Assembly (NCBI RefSeq): GCF_016881065.1
Contig: NZ_WXYN01000022.1
Location: 209,529 to 273,528, forward strand
From: Planococcus soli
Lineage (GTDB): Bacteria; Bacillota; Bacilli; Bacillales_A; Planococcaceae
DNA: 64,000 nucleotides
Direction of reading: 5' to 3'
Positions 26,640 through 34,278 of the stretch are shown piece by piece; position 1 is the first letter of the stretch, and every line of letters begins with the position of its first letter. A program made the translations under genes and the position numbers. The notes under the pieces are model-generated. The model saw only the letters and a list, made by a program, of their open reading frames with translations, did no database searches and had not been told where the DNA came from.

Positions 26640-26681
26640 ATGGTATATTCAGGCTAATAAAAGCCGGAAAAGAGGGGTTTG

Positions 26682-27620
26682 ATGAAAATACTGATTATAG
26701 GTGCCGGCGCAATGGGCAGTTTGTTCGGCGGCCGCCTAAAAGCTCAGCAAGCTGAAGTTTTTCTATACAACAGAAGGAATCCGCATGTGGAAACGATCAA
26801 TCAGAGCGGATTGACGATTGTTGAACGTGATAACCAGGAGACGACGGTTCCGTTGACAGTGGTGCAGGACGTTTCAAAAACAGATGCCTATGATTTGGTG
26901 TTGGTACTCGTAAAAGCGCATGCAACCAAGGAGGTATTGGAGTCTTTGAAAAGTGCGTTTTCCTCGGAAACGCTGCTTGTTACCATGCAGAATGGTTTGG
27001 GGAATTTGCAAGCGATTGCTGAGCTCTTTCCGAATAATCCAGTGGTCGCCGGAACAATGGGCTGCGGGGCCAGTGTCGAAAGCAACGGCCGGATACTTCA
27101 CCGGGGCTGGGGAAAAAACTATATTGGCCGATCTGAAGATGTGGATGCACAGGAAACGCTGCTGGAATTTATTGAGTTGCTGAATCGCTCGGGACTGGAA
27201 ACGGGATTGGCGGAAGATGTGCAAACAGTCATCTGGAATAAACTGTTCGTCAATGTCGCCTATAATTCGCTGACTGCGCTGACGCGGTTGAGAAATGGCG
27301 ATATCCTGAATACGGTTGAGGGCAAAGCTTTATTGCGGAGCGTTGTCACGGAATCCGTCCAGGTAGCCAAAGCGGAAGGCATCTCTGTGGATGCGGAAGC
27401 AACTGTTGCGAAGTGCTTGAAGATGGGCCAGGAAGACATCGGGGCAAATAAGTCTTCAATGCTGATGGATGTACTGCATAAACGGAAAACAGAAATTGAA
27501 GCGATTAACGGTGCTGTAGCGAAGCTCGGTAAGAAGCACGGCATCGAGACACCGTACAATGAGTTGATCACAGGAATCGTTAAAGTCATCGAAGCGAATT
27601 ATGATCTTCAAGTCGACTAA
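26682..27620 (+). CDS. 2-dehydropantoate 2-reductase-like protein
   Basis: A 312-residue ketopantoate reductase-family enzyme, reducing 2-dehydropantoate to pantoate with NADPH in the CoA pathway. The Rossmann motif ILIIGAGAMGSLFGGRLKAQ opens it. VTMQNGLGNLQAI and GAVAKLGKKHGIETPYNELI are conserved, and the catalytic Lys lies in VIWNKLFVNVAYNSLTAL. The ATG at 26682 follows GAGGGG. No other pantothenate genes are nearby, and Bacilli often carry paralogues of this family, so PanE itself is not certain. Confidence 0.85.
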   Translation: MKILIIGAGAMGSLFGGRLKAQQAEVFLYNRRNPHVETINQSGLTIVERDNQETTVPLTVVQDVSKTDAYDLVLVLVKAHATKEVLESLKSAFSSETLLVTMQNGLGNLQAIAELFPNNPVVAGTMGCGASVESNGRILHRGWGKNYIGRSEDVDAQETLLEFIELLNRSGLETGLAEDVQTVIWNKLFVNVAYNSLTALTRLRNGDILNTVEGKALLRSVVTESVQVAKAEGISVDAEATVAKCLKMGQEDIGANKSSMLMDVLHKRKTEIEAINGAVAKLGKKHGIETPYNELITGIVKVIEANYDLQVD

Positions 27621-27689
27621 CTTTAAACAGATTCTGTTATAATTGAGGGATAGTGTCCTGAACTACAGGGCAGGTAAGGACGGGATGAA

Positions 27690-28652
27690 TTGAATCGATT
27701 AACTGCAACAGGCAATTATATTTATACATACGCCTATACGAATGATGAAGAAGCACTATGCCAATTGGAAATGCGTTCTTTTTTTGGGAAGGATACCAGT
27801 AAAAGAATTATCAAGAGCGGAGTGGCTATTGATCCAAGCCGAAGTCCGTTTATTAAAGAGCGCATCGAATTGTATTTTGAAGGCGATACGTTGCAGGACA
27901 TTCTGGAAAAGTCTGCAGGAGTTGACATGGCAGATGCGACGTTTAAAGTGATTTTTTTGAAAATCAATGGTTTGTCTGAGCTTGACCAGGTCGATTACTT
28001 AGGGAAGCGGGACGTCGAGCGGCAAATTGGTTCAGCGATTACCGGCGAAGCGGATGTCCATGATCCCGATGTCACATTCGGGTTGATTCCGTTTGAAGGC
28101 CGCTGGTATTTCGGGCGCTATCTCCAAAGTGAGCCGATTTGGTTTAAGCACATGAAAAAGCCGAGGGAATATTCGACAGCACTCAGTACCCGCGTTGCGC
28201 GGGCTGTAGCGAACATTGCAGTGCCACAACCGGAAGGCGTTAAAGCCATCGATCCTTGCTGCGGAATTGGGACGGTGTTGGTGGAAGCTTTGTCGATGGG
28301 CATAGATATTGTCGGGCGAGACATCAACCCGCTGGTCGTCGATGGATCCCGTGAAAACATTGCCCATTTCGGATTGACGGGCAAAGTGGCGCTGGGCCCG
28401 ATTGCGGAAGTTGAAGACAAGTACGACGTAGCCATTATTGACATGCCATACAATTTATATACACACGCAACACCTGCAGATCAATTGGCGATTTTAAAAG
28501 ACGCGCATCCATTTTCGGAAAAGCTCCTGGTCGTCACCATCGAGAAAATGGACCATATGATCGAAGAAGCAGGATTTGTTGTCACGGATCGCTGCGTGGC
28601 GAAAAAAGGGCTGTTCCTGCGTGAAATTCTGGTATGCCAAAAAGCAGGTTAA
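27690..28652 (+). CDS. TRM11/RlmL-like RNA methyltransferase
   Basis: A 320-residue SAM-dependent methyltransferase. Motif I is AIDPCCGIGTVLVEALSMGI, followed by VGRDINPLVVDGSRENI. Motif IV is IIDMPYNLYTH, a variant of the (D/N)PPY motif used by enzymes that methylate base amino groups. The N-terminal half (about 1-165) would be the RNA-binding part but shows no clear THUMP sequence. REYSTALSTRVARAVANIAV is the segment before motif I usual in TRM11-like proteins. Start is TTG at 27690 after AAGGA. A tRNA guanosine N2 target is likely by family but not shown. Confidence 0.8.
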   Translation: MNRLTATGNYIYTYAYTNDEEALCQLEMRSFFGKDTSKRIIKSGVAIDPSRSPFIKERIELYFEGDTLQDILEKSAGVDMADATFKVIFLKINGLSELDQVDYLGKRDVERQIGSAITGEADVHDPDVTFGLIPFEGRWYFGRYLQSEPIWFKHMKKPREYSTALSTRVARAVANIAVPQPEGVKAIDPCCGIGTVLVEALSMGIDIVGRDINPLVVDGSRENIAHFGLTGKVALGPIAEVEDKYDVAIIDMPYNLYTHATPADQLAILKDAHPFSEKLLVVTIEKMDHMIEEAGFVVTDRCVAKKGLFLREILVCQKAG

Positions 28653-28666
28653 ACGAATGAACACGA

Positions 28667-28692
28667 GCGCCGCAAATCGCGGCGCTTTTTTT
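28667..28692 (+). terminator. Terminator of methyltransferase gene
   Basis: GCGCCGC / GCGGCGC with a 5-nt loop followed by seven T's. Confidence 0.93.
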
Positions 28693-28711
28693 GTGGCCAA
28701 GTGGTGGCAGA

Positions 28712-28816
28712 ATCGTATTGTGGTTGGAATGGATCGTATTTTGGCTGTTGCGGATTGTATTTCAGGCGTAATGGATCGTATTTCCCCCACAACGGAACAT
28801 ATTCCAAAAATCGCTG
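28712..28816. repeat. Five degenerate 21-bp tandem repeats
   Basis: Units begin at 28712, 28733, 28754, 28775 and 28796, each exactly 21 bp. The first four start ATYGTATT and end in GG; the fifth is decayed (AACATATTCC). The array lies between a terminator and the next gene and contains no plausible protein, although on the minus strand it can be read as a KYDP-type heptad. There are no spacers, so it is not a CRISPR array. Confidence 0.85.
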
Positions 28817-28887
28817 AAAAATAAAGGAGATTCCAGCGGAAAATTGAATACGGTAACAGTACCTTATTTGAAAAGGAGCTGCAGATA

Positions 28888-30120
28888 ATGAAATCCACGA
28901 AAACAACTTTTCCTATCACCGAAGTACGTGAGCAATTTCCTGCCTTGGCCAGAATGTATAAAGACAAACCCGTTGCTTATTTTGATGGTCCTGGTGGTTC
29001 GCAAGTCGTCCGTTCTGCGATCGAGGCTATTTCAGCCTATATGGAAAGAGGAGGCGCAAATCTTCACGGGTCTTTCCCATCAAGCTGGGAAACTGAGGAA
29101 ATCATCTCGGAGGCAAGGCTTGCAGTGGCCGACTTTCTGAATGTCCAGGCAAAAGAAGTGGCATTCGGCGCCAACATGACGACCTTGACGATTGCCATAG
29201 CCAACGCACTTGGCAAAAACTTTAAAACAGGCGACGAAATTGTCGTCACGGAAATGGATCACCGAGCCAATGTCGATCCGTGGATCATGATGGCAGAAGA
29301 CCGGGGATTAACAGTCCGCTGGGTCAAAGTCGATACCGAAACAAAAACACTGGATCTGAGCGATCTGGACAAACAGATCAATGACAAGACAAAGATTGTG
29401 GCTGTCGGAATGGCTTCCAACGCGATAGGCACAATTGTCGATCTCGAACCGTTCGCCGAACGGGCGAAAAAAGTCGGTGCGTTGCTGGTAGCAGACGCTG
29501 TTCATGCCGCCCCGCATTTGCCGATTGACCGGAACAGGCAGCAAATTGATATTTTATTGTGTTCTGCCTACAAGTTTTTCGGGCCGCATATCGGGATTGC
29601 TGCGATTAAAGAAGAGGTCTTCAAAAAGCTGGAGCCTTATAAGCTGACTACGTCGCCCTCCTATTATCCGGACAAACTGGAAACCGGTACACAAAACCAT
29701 GAAGGCATTGCGGGCATTCTTCCAGCCATTGAGTTTTTTGCAGGATTTGGCGAAGGAAAAACTCGCAGAGAACGTATCTTGTCGGGCCTGGAGCAGATTG
29801 AAGCACACGAAAACAATTTGGCTCATCGGCTGCGCGAAGGGTTGTCAGCCATTGAAGGCGTGACGGTCACGCAGGCTGCCGCAAATGTGCCAAAAACGCC
29901 GACAGTCGCATTCCAGGTTCAAGGCATTGAACCGGCAGAAATCTGCAAGAGATTGGCAGAAGAACACAGCATTTTTGCCGCTGCCGGCCATTTTTATGCT
30001 TCTACGCTTGGTGATGTGCTTGGCGTCAACGACAGCGGCGGCTGGGTGCGGGCAGGGCTTGCACCTTACAGCACGGAAGAAGAAGTAGAACGTTTGATTG
30101 ATGCCATAAAGAACCTTTAA
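28888..30120 (+). CDS. Cysteine desulfurase-like PLP enzyme
   Basis: A 410-residue class V aminotransferase-fold protein of the cysteine-desulfurase-like group. The N-terminal VAYFDGPGGSQVVRSAIEAI and GGANLHGSFPSSWETEEII are typical. VVTEMDHRANVDPWIMMAED and VADAVHAAPHLPIDR bind PLP (Asp). The Schiff-base lysine is in LCSAYKFFGPHIGIAAIKEE. The C-terminal AAGHFYASTLGDVLGV lies where true desulfurases carry a mobile catalytic cysteine; no cysteine is seen there, so activity on cysteine is uncertain. The ATG follows AAAAGGAG. No SufU or IscU gene is adjacent. Confidence 0.85.
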   Translation: MKSTKTTFPITEVREQFPALARMYKDKPVAYFDGPGGSQVVRSAIEAISAYMERGGANLHGSFPSSWETEEIISEARLAVADFLNVQAKEVAFGANMTTLTIAIANALGKNFKTGDEIVVTEMDHRANVDPWIMMAEDRGLTVRWVKVDTETKTLDLSDLDKQINDKTKIVAVGMASNAIGTIVDLEPFAERAKKVGALLVADAVHAAPHLPIDRNRQQIDILLCSAYKFFGPHIGIAAIKEEVFKKLEPYKLTTSPSYYPDKLETGTQNHEGIAGILPAIEFFAGFGEGKTRRERILSGLEQIEAHENNLAHRLREGLSAIEGVTVTQAAANVPKTPTVAFQVQGIEPAEICKRLAEEHSIFAAAGHFYASTLGDVLGVNDSGGWVRAGLAPYSTEEEVERLIDAIKNL

Positions 30121-30129
30121 TAATAAAAC

Positions 30130-30170
30130 AGGACAACAGCTGATAAAAAAATCGGCAGTTGTCCTTTTTA
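30130..30170. terminator. Bidirectional terminator before sortase D gene
   Basis: AGGACAAC / GTTGTCCT with inner GAT/ATC pairing around an A-rich loop, then TTTTTATTTT. It lies between convergent genes and touches the sortase stop codon (30168). Confidence 0.85.
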
Positions 30171-30842
30171 TTTTGAAGCCGTTTCATGAGTTGAAATAAG
30201 TTCTGCTTGCACAATGTAACGATCTGGCGCAGTGCCGATAAAATCAAACGGATAACAAGTAGTTAATGTCAGGGTAGATTGATCTTTTTCAACAATCACG
30301 GTTCTGTCATCTTCATGTGTGATCCAAATATCGGTAATCTCATAAACAAAAGTTTCTCCATCGTATTGAACGAGTAAATCATCTTTTTCTTCGAGATGAG
30401 CCAACCCGGTAAAAACCGTATCACGATGTCCGCTTAATACGGTATGGCCATTTTCGCCCGGAATTGTTGTTAAATCACTGACATATAAGCCTACGCCTTT
30501 TTCCAAAGTTTCCTCATCGGCTCCCCAATAAACCGGATACTTTTGGCCGATTTTAGGAATCAGTAAATCTGCTGTTTTTCCTCCTGCTTCTTGTTGAATG
30601 GAGGTAGTCAGCACTGGCAATGGCTTTTCAATAGGAGAGGGAAGTGTTTCTTCTTTTTCGGTTAGTTTAATGGGGTCATCCTGAATCGCTGCTGCAGGCT
30701 GCTTTTCTAGCTCCTGAATTTTTTCCAGTTCTTCAACAGTTAGATTTTGTGCTGAGCTTGCGGCAGTATGCCATTCGAATAAGTGGTAAAGCCCAATCGT
30801 CAAACCTGAAACAAGTAACAGAACGCCAAGCCACTTTCTCAT
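30168..30842 (-). CDS. Class D sortase
   Basis: A 224-residue sortase with an N-terminal membrane anchor (LGVLLLVSGLTIGLYHLFEW) and an extracellular catalytic domain from about residue 85. The catalytic residues can be read: His in TVLSGHRDTVFTGL, Cys in LTLTTCYPFDFIG and Arg in APDRYIVQAEL. TTCYPF is characteristic of class D. Class D sortases in Bacilli recognise LPNTA, and the gene directly upstream encodes a protein ending in LPNTA. The ATG follows GAGGTGAAGG. The two genes form a private sortase/substrate unit. Confidence 0.92.
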   Translation of the reverse strand: MRKWLGVLLLVSGLTIGLYHLFEWHTAASSAQNLTVEELEKIQELEKQPAAAIQDDPIKLTEKEETLPSPIEKPLPVLTTSIQQEAGGKTADLLIPKIGQKYPVYWGADEETLEKGVGLYVSDLTTIPGENGHTVLSGHRDTVFTGLAHLEEKDDLLVQYDGETFVYEITDIWITHEDDRTVIVEKDQSTLTLTTCYPFDFIGTAPDRYIVQAELISTHETASK

Positions 30843-30896
30843 CTGCCTTCACCTCAAAGAGAATCGGCAGGAAATTCCCTGCCGGCAAGTTTTGTT

Positions 30897-31304
30897 TTAT
30901 GCGTCTTGTGTTTTGCGGCGGAACAGTAGAAGTGAACCAGCACCAGCAAGCCCTGCACCAAATAGCATCATCAATGGACCATTTGAAGCAGTATTCGGCA
31001 ACGCAGCTCCTTCTTCTGTTTCATCTTCAGCAACTGTTTCGTCAGAAGAGTCATCAGCTTCTTGGTTTGCTACGTAACTATCGTATTCACTTTGGCTGAC
31101 TTCGCAAGCCAATCCATCATTATCACGATCTAAATCATGAGGATCATTTTCTGCACTGTAACCATTCTCGTACCAGAATGCCATAACTTCTTCATGGCTG
31201 GAAAAATCATCACAATTTCTATCGTTTTCCACTGCGCCGACATTCAACGCGGACCCCAATAAAAGAAATGAACCAAAAGCAATTCCAACTAATTTTTTCT
31301 TCAT
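30897..31304 (-). CDS. Excalibur-domain surface protein with LPNTA sorting signal
   Basis: A 135-residue exported protein. The signal peptide (KKKLVGIAFGSFLLLGSALN) precedes an excalibur calcium-binding domain (about 28-70) whose DRDNDGLACEVSQSEYDSYV carries the DxDxDGxxCE loop. An acidic linker rich in D and E follows. The tail is a sorting signal: LPNTA (102-106), a hydrophobic stretch and RRK. Two cysteines (in NCDDF and LACE) probably form the domain's disulphide. The ATG follows GAGGAGG. The adjacent class D sortase should attach it to the wall. Its role, perhaps calcium-dependent wall binding or nuclease-like, is unknown. Confidence 0.9.
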   Translation of the reverse strand: MKKKLVGIAFGSFLLLGSALNVGAVENDRNCDDFSSHEEVMAFWYENGYSAENDPHDLDRDNDGLACEVSQSEYDSYVANQEADDSSDETVAEDETEEGAALPNTASNGPLMMLFGAGLAGAGSLLLFRRKTQDA

Positions 31305-31605
31305 AAATATTCCTCCTCTTCCAATAAATTATGTAACACATTTCCATTTTAACTTTAGTTTACTTAATTTTCAAATAATTTTTTAATAATTTTATCAAAT
31401 ATTAGATAAAAAGGTAATATGACTTATGGAAAATACCGGATAATAATAGTGAATCTGCTTTTTAAAGGTAATTGTTAGACTGGCAGAATAATCGACTTTT
31501 TTCCTTTTGCATCAGTTGATGGTATACTGGTAGGAACTTGTTCCGTCAACGGAGAGCATTATGCCATTTCCCGCAAAGGGAGATGAATAAAGGAGAATGA
31601 ATTTT

Positions 31606-32052
31606 TTGAAACAACCGAATAAAGATGTCACTAACTTACCACCGAATTACGACGAATTGAAAAAAGCGGCGAACCGGACAGCAAATTGGAAAGAGCGTTT
31701 GGCTGCGGTTGAAGAGCTTGGCAAGTGGAAGAGCGAACCAACAATCGATATTTTGACCCATCGCATGAACCATGACCCTGTTTATCAGGTTCAGGAAGCG
31801 GCTTATGCGAAACTTAAGGACTTTGGCGAAAACGTCCATATGCCGGAACGGAAGAAATTTGATCTAATTAAAGATACTTCCAAAGTGCTGGTCCGCATCA
31901 AAAAGAGTTTGCCTAAAGATCACACTTATGAAGAATTCAAAGAAAAGCTGCAAAAAATGCGCGTGGATATTTACGATACGTACAAAGGCGACAAAGGCGA
32001 AGACTTCGAAAAATGGCTGGAAGACCAGTGGAAATCAGCTCCGTCTAAATAA
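31606..32052 (+). CDS. Small HEAT-repeat-like protein
   Basis: A protein of about 148 residues of unknown function. The middle part, WKERLAAVEELGKWKSEPTI followed by DPVYQVQEAAYAKLKDFGE, reads as two helical HEAT-like repeats. The C-terminal half is charged and rich in Lys and Glu. It has no signal peptide. The start is uncertain: AAGGAG sits almost on the ATG at 31597, so the TTG at 31606 with 10-nt spacing is preferred. The 292 bp upstream (31305-31596) are AT-rich with no other gene. It is a single gene followed by a strong terminator. Confidence 0.72.
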   Translation: MKQPNKDVTNLPPNYDELKKAANRTANWKERLAAVEELGKWKSEPTIDILTHRMNHDPVYQVQEAAYAKLKDFGENVHMPERKKFDLIKDTSKVLVRIKKSLPKDHTYEEFKEKLQKMRVDIYDTYKGDKGEDFEKWLEDQWKSAPSK

Positions 32053-32058
32053 GGCCAA

Positions 32059-32092
32059 TAAAAAACGGATGCCACTGTGGCATCCGTTTTTT
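32059..32092. terminator. Bidirectional terminator HEAT gene / bioY
   Basis: AAACGGATGCCA / TGGCATCCGTTT with a CTG loop, A's before and T's after. It lies between convergent genes. Confidence 0.93.
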
Positions 32093-32674
32093 CTATAGGT
32101 ATTTTTGAATAATGGGGCGTAAACGATAGCCGAACAAACCGGCGAGCACAGCCAGGATCAAATCTTTTGGAAGCGGGACAGCCATCCATGCCCAAGCCAT
32201 CTGGTACGTGAAGCCTTCGGGTGCCGCAAACCATAGCTTATAGGCCGCATACATCCAGTTGGTGCCAATAAAGTAATTGACGGCAGTTCCGGCTAGAGCT
32301 GCAGCGATGAAGCCCTTTTTGCTAGGCCATTTTTTAACGATCAATCCGGCAGTATACGCGATAAAGATAAAAGAGATAATAAATCCGAATGTCGGGCTGA
32401 GGATGGTATCCACCCCTCCGGAAAATCCTGCGAAGACTGGAACACCGGCAAGGCCAATGAATGCATAAACAATCATGGACACGGCGCCCATCCGGCTGCC
32501 AAGGAGAAGGCCTGCTAAAATTGCGAAGAACGTTTGCAAGGTAATCGGCACACCGCCGATAACCAAAAATGAAGAAACATTTGCACCAATGGCCATCAAG
32601 GCAGAGAACATGGCAATATGTACTAATTGCAGCGTGCGGGAGTGATTGGTCGATCTGGTAGTGGTTGTTGTCAT
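32093..32674 (-). CDS. bioY: Biotin transporter BioY
   Basis: A 193-residue S component of an ECF biotin importer with about six helices. FSALMAIGANVSSFLVIGGV and TLQTFFAILAGLLLGSRMGA are BioY signatures, and GLAGVPVFAGFSGGVDTILS with GFIISF forms the biotin-binding region. The ATG follows AGGAGG. No biotin synthesis genes or EcfAT genes are adjacent, so it probably uses the shared energising module encoded elsewhere. A BirA-like operator over its promoter indicates repression by biotin. Confidence 0.94.
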   Translation of the reverse strand: MTTTTTRSTNHSRTLQLVHIAMFSALMAIGANVSSFLVIGGVPITLQTFFAILAGLLLGSRMGAVSMIVYAFIGLAGVPVFAGFSGGVDTILSPTFGFIISFIFIAYTAGLIVKKWPSKKGFIAAALAGTAVNYFIGTNWMYAAYKLWFAAPEGFTYQMAWAWMAVPLPKDLILAVLAGLFGYRLRPIIQKYL

Positions 32675-32705
32675 ACTGGATCCTCCTGATTTTCAATATA
32701 AATTG

Positions 32706-32759
32706 AGTATACGTAGAGAAAATATTTAAGTCAACTTATTTTTAAAAATGGTTAACACA
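32706..32759 (-). promoter_or_regulatory. Promoter and BirA-like operator of bioY
   Basis: On the minus strand TTGACT (32729-32734) and TATACT (32706-32711) are 17 bp apart. TGTTAACC (32750-32757) and an imperfect partner AGTTGACTT (32728-32736) form the two halves of a BirA box. Consensus halves are TGTNAACC and GGTTNACA; the left half matches well and the right half partly. Confidence 0.65.
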
Positions 32760-32785
32760 AATTGAGGAGTCATAAAATTTCCACA

Positions 32786-32821
32786 TAGAAAAAGCTAGCC
32801 CGAGAAAGGCTAGCTTTTTCT
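32786..32821 (-). terminator. Terminator of pgi
   Basis: AAAAAGCTAGCC / GGCTAGCTTTTT with a 7-nt loop, 8 nt beyond the pgi stop on the minus strand. Confidence 0.92.
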
Positions 32822-32826
32822 GTATT

Positions 32827-34104
32827 TTAAAATCCAGGTTTATTCAACAGTTTGAAGATGTTGTTCTTGTAATCTTCGACGCCTGGCTGATCGAACGGAT
32901 TGATGTCGAGCAGGTAGGCACTGTAGGCACAGGCAAGCATGTAGAAATACAGTAAATGGCCCATATTGTATTCGTCGATTTTCGGAATCGTCAGGCTAAG
33001 TTGAGGGACACCGCCGTCCAAATGGGCACTGGATGTTCCTTTATAAGCTACATGGTTAAATTCCTGCAACGAAAGTCCAGCCATGTAATTCAATTCGTCG
33101 CCATCGTTTTCAGCTTCAAAAATCGTCAAATCTTCATTCGCTTCTTGGACCAGCAGGAAGGTTTCAAACAAGTTGCGTTTGCCGTCTTGAATATATTGCC
33201 CCATTGAATGGAGGTCAGTCGTGAAGGAAACAGAAGCAGGGAAGATCCCTTTGCCGTCTTTGCCTTCGCTTTCGCCGAACAGTTGCTTCCACCATTCCTG
33301 AACGAATGACAGCTTCGGTTCAAATGTCGCCATCACTTCTGTTGTGTAGCCTTCCACATAAAGCTGATGGCGGACAGCCGCGTATTGCAGCGCTGGATTT
33401 TCATCCGCATCGGTGTTGTTGTAAAGCTCTTCCGCATTCAAAGCTCCTGCAATCAAGTCGCGGATAGAGTAGCCGGCAGCTGCAATTGGCACAAGTCCAA
33501 CAGCAGTGAAGACAGAATAGCGTCCGCCAACATCTTCAGGGACGACAAAGCGCTGGTAGCCATTGGCTTCAGCAAGTGTCAGCAAGGCTCCTTTTTCAGC
33601 ATCCGTTGTGACGATGATTCGTTCTGCAGCTTCCTGGCCGTAGCGCTTCTCCATATAGTCTTTCAGGAAGCGGAAAGCGATGGCTGGCTCTGTCGTTTTC
33701 CCGGATTTGGAAATGACGTTGACCATGACACGCTTGCCGTCAAGATGGGCAAGGAGCTGCTTCAAGTATTCGCCGCTGACCTGATGGCCTGCAAAAACAA
33801 CTTCAAGCCCAGATTCTTTGCTGAAGTATGAGTCTAATGCCGATAGTACCGCTTTAGAACCGAGGTACGATCCACCGATGCCGATAACGACCAAAACATC
33901 CGCGGTATCACGGATTTGTGCTGCCGTTTTTTCGACTTTCTTTAAAAACTCCTCATCAAGTTTGCTTGGCCAATCCAACCAGCCAAGAAAGTCTGAGCCT
34001 TTTCCTTTTTTGCTGTATAGATTATCATGAATTTCTTTTAATTGTGCTCTTTTTTCAAGTGTTAGCACCGCACCAATTGATTCTGAAAATGTAATTTTAA
34101 CCAT
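32827..34104 (-). CDS. pgi: Glucose-6-phosphate isomerase
   Basis: A 425-residue Pgi that interconverts glucose 6-phosphate and fructose 6-phosphate. GSDFLGWLDWP, VVIGIGGSYLGSKAVLSAL and VISKSGKTTEPAIAFRFLKD form the sugar-phosphate site. The catalytic Glu lies in QLFGESEGKDGKGIFPASV; His and Lys lie in AHLDGGVPQLSL and NPFDQPGVEDYKNNIFKLLN. The ATG at 34104 follows GGAGGGTG. It is about 25 residues shorter than Bacillus Pgi (450 aa), mainly because it stops at LLNKPGF without the usual charged C-terminal tail. That tail lies outside the active site. Confidence 0.96.
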   Translation of the reverse strand: MVKITFSESIGAVLTLEKRAQLKEIHDNLYSKKGKGSDFLGWLDWPSKLDEEFLKKVEKTAAQIRDTADVLVVIGIGGSYLGSKAVLSALDSYFSKESGLEVVFAGHQVSGEYLKQLLAHLDGKRVMVNVISKSGKTTEPAIAFRFLKDYMEKRYGQEAAERIIVTTDAEKGALLTLAEANGYQRFVVPEDVGGRYSVFTAVGLVPIAAAGYSIRDLIAGALNAEELYNNTDADENPALQYAAVRHQLYVEGYTTEVMATFEPKLSFVQEWWKQLFGESEGKDGKGIFPASVSFTTDLHSMGQYIQDGKRNLFETFLLVQEANEDLTIFEAENDGDELNYMAGLSLQEFNHVAYKGTSSAHLDGGVPQLSLTIPKIDEYNMGHLLYFYMLACAYSAYLLDINPFDQPGVEDYKNNIFKLLNKPGF

Positions 34105-34278
34105 ATTCACCCTCCTGTCTTTTGTTAACCAGTTTACCATATTAAAACAGGCAATTGCGGATGTTTTGCAGAGGAAATTATTCCCGGATTTTTCAACGCT
34201 ATTCAGCGAAAGAACTGTTATCCTTTCAACTTCTGTCTGTTTATTGGTAAAATAAAGAAAACAATTGGGGGTTATGGT

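Noticed and set aside
28712-28816. CRISPR array
   Set aside because: Units are contiguous 21-mers without spacers, and no cas genes are present.
28649-28906. An 85-codon minus-strand frame containing KYDP-type heptads
   Set aside because: The heptads simply translate the 21-bp DNA repeat. The frame overlaps a terminator and the start of the next gene and has no good ribosome binding site.
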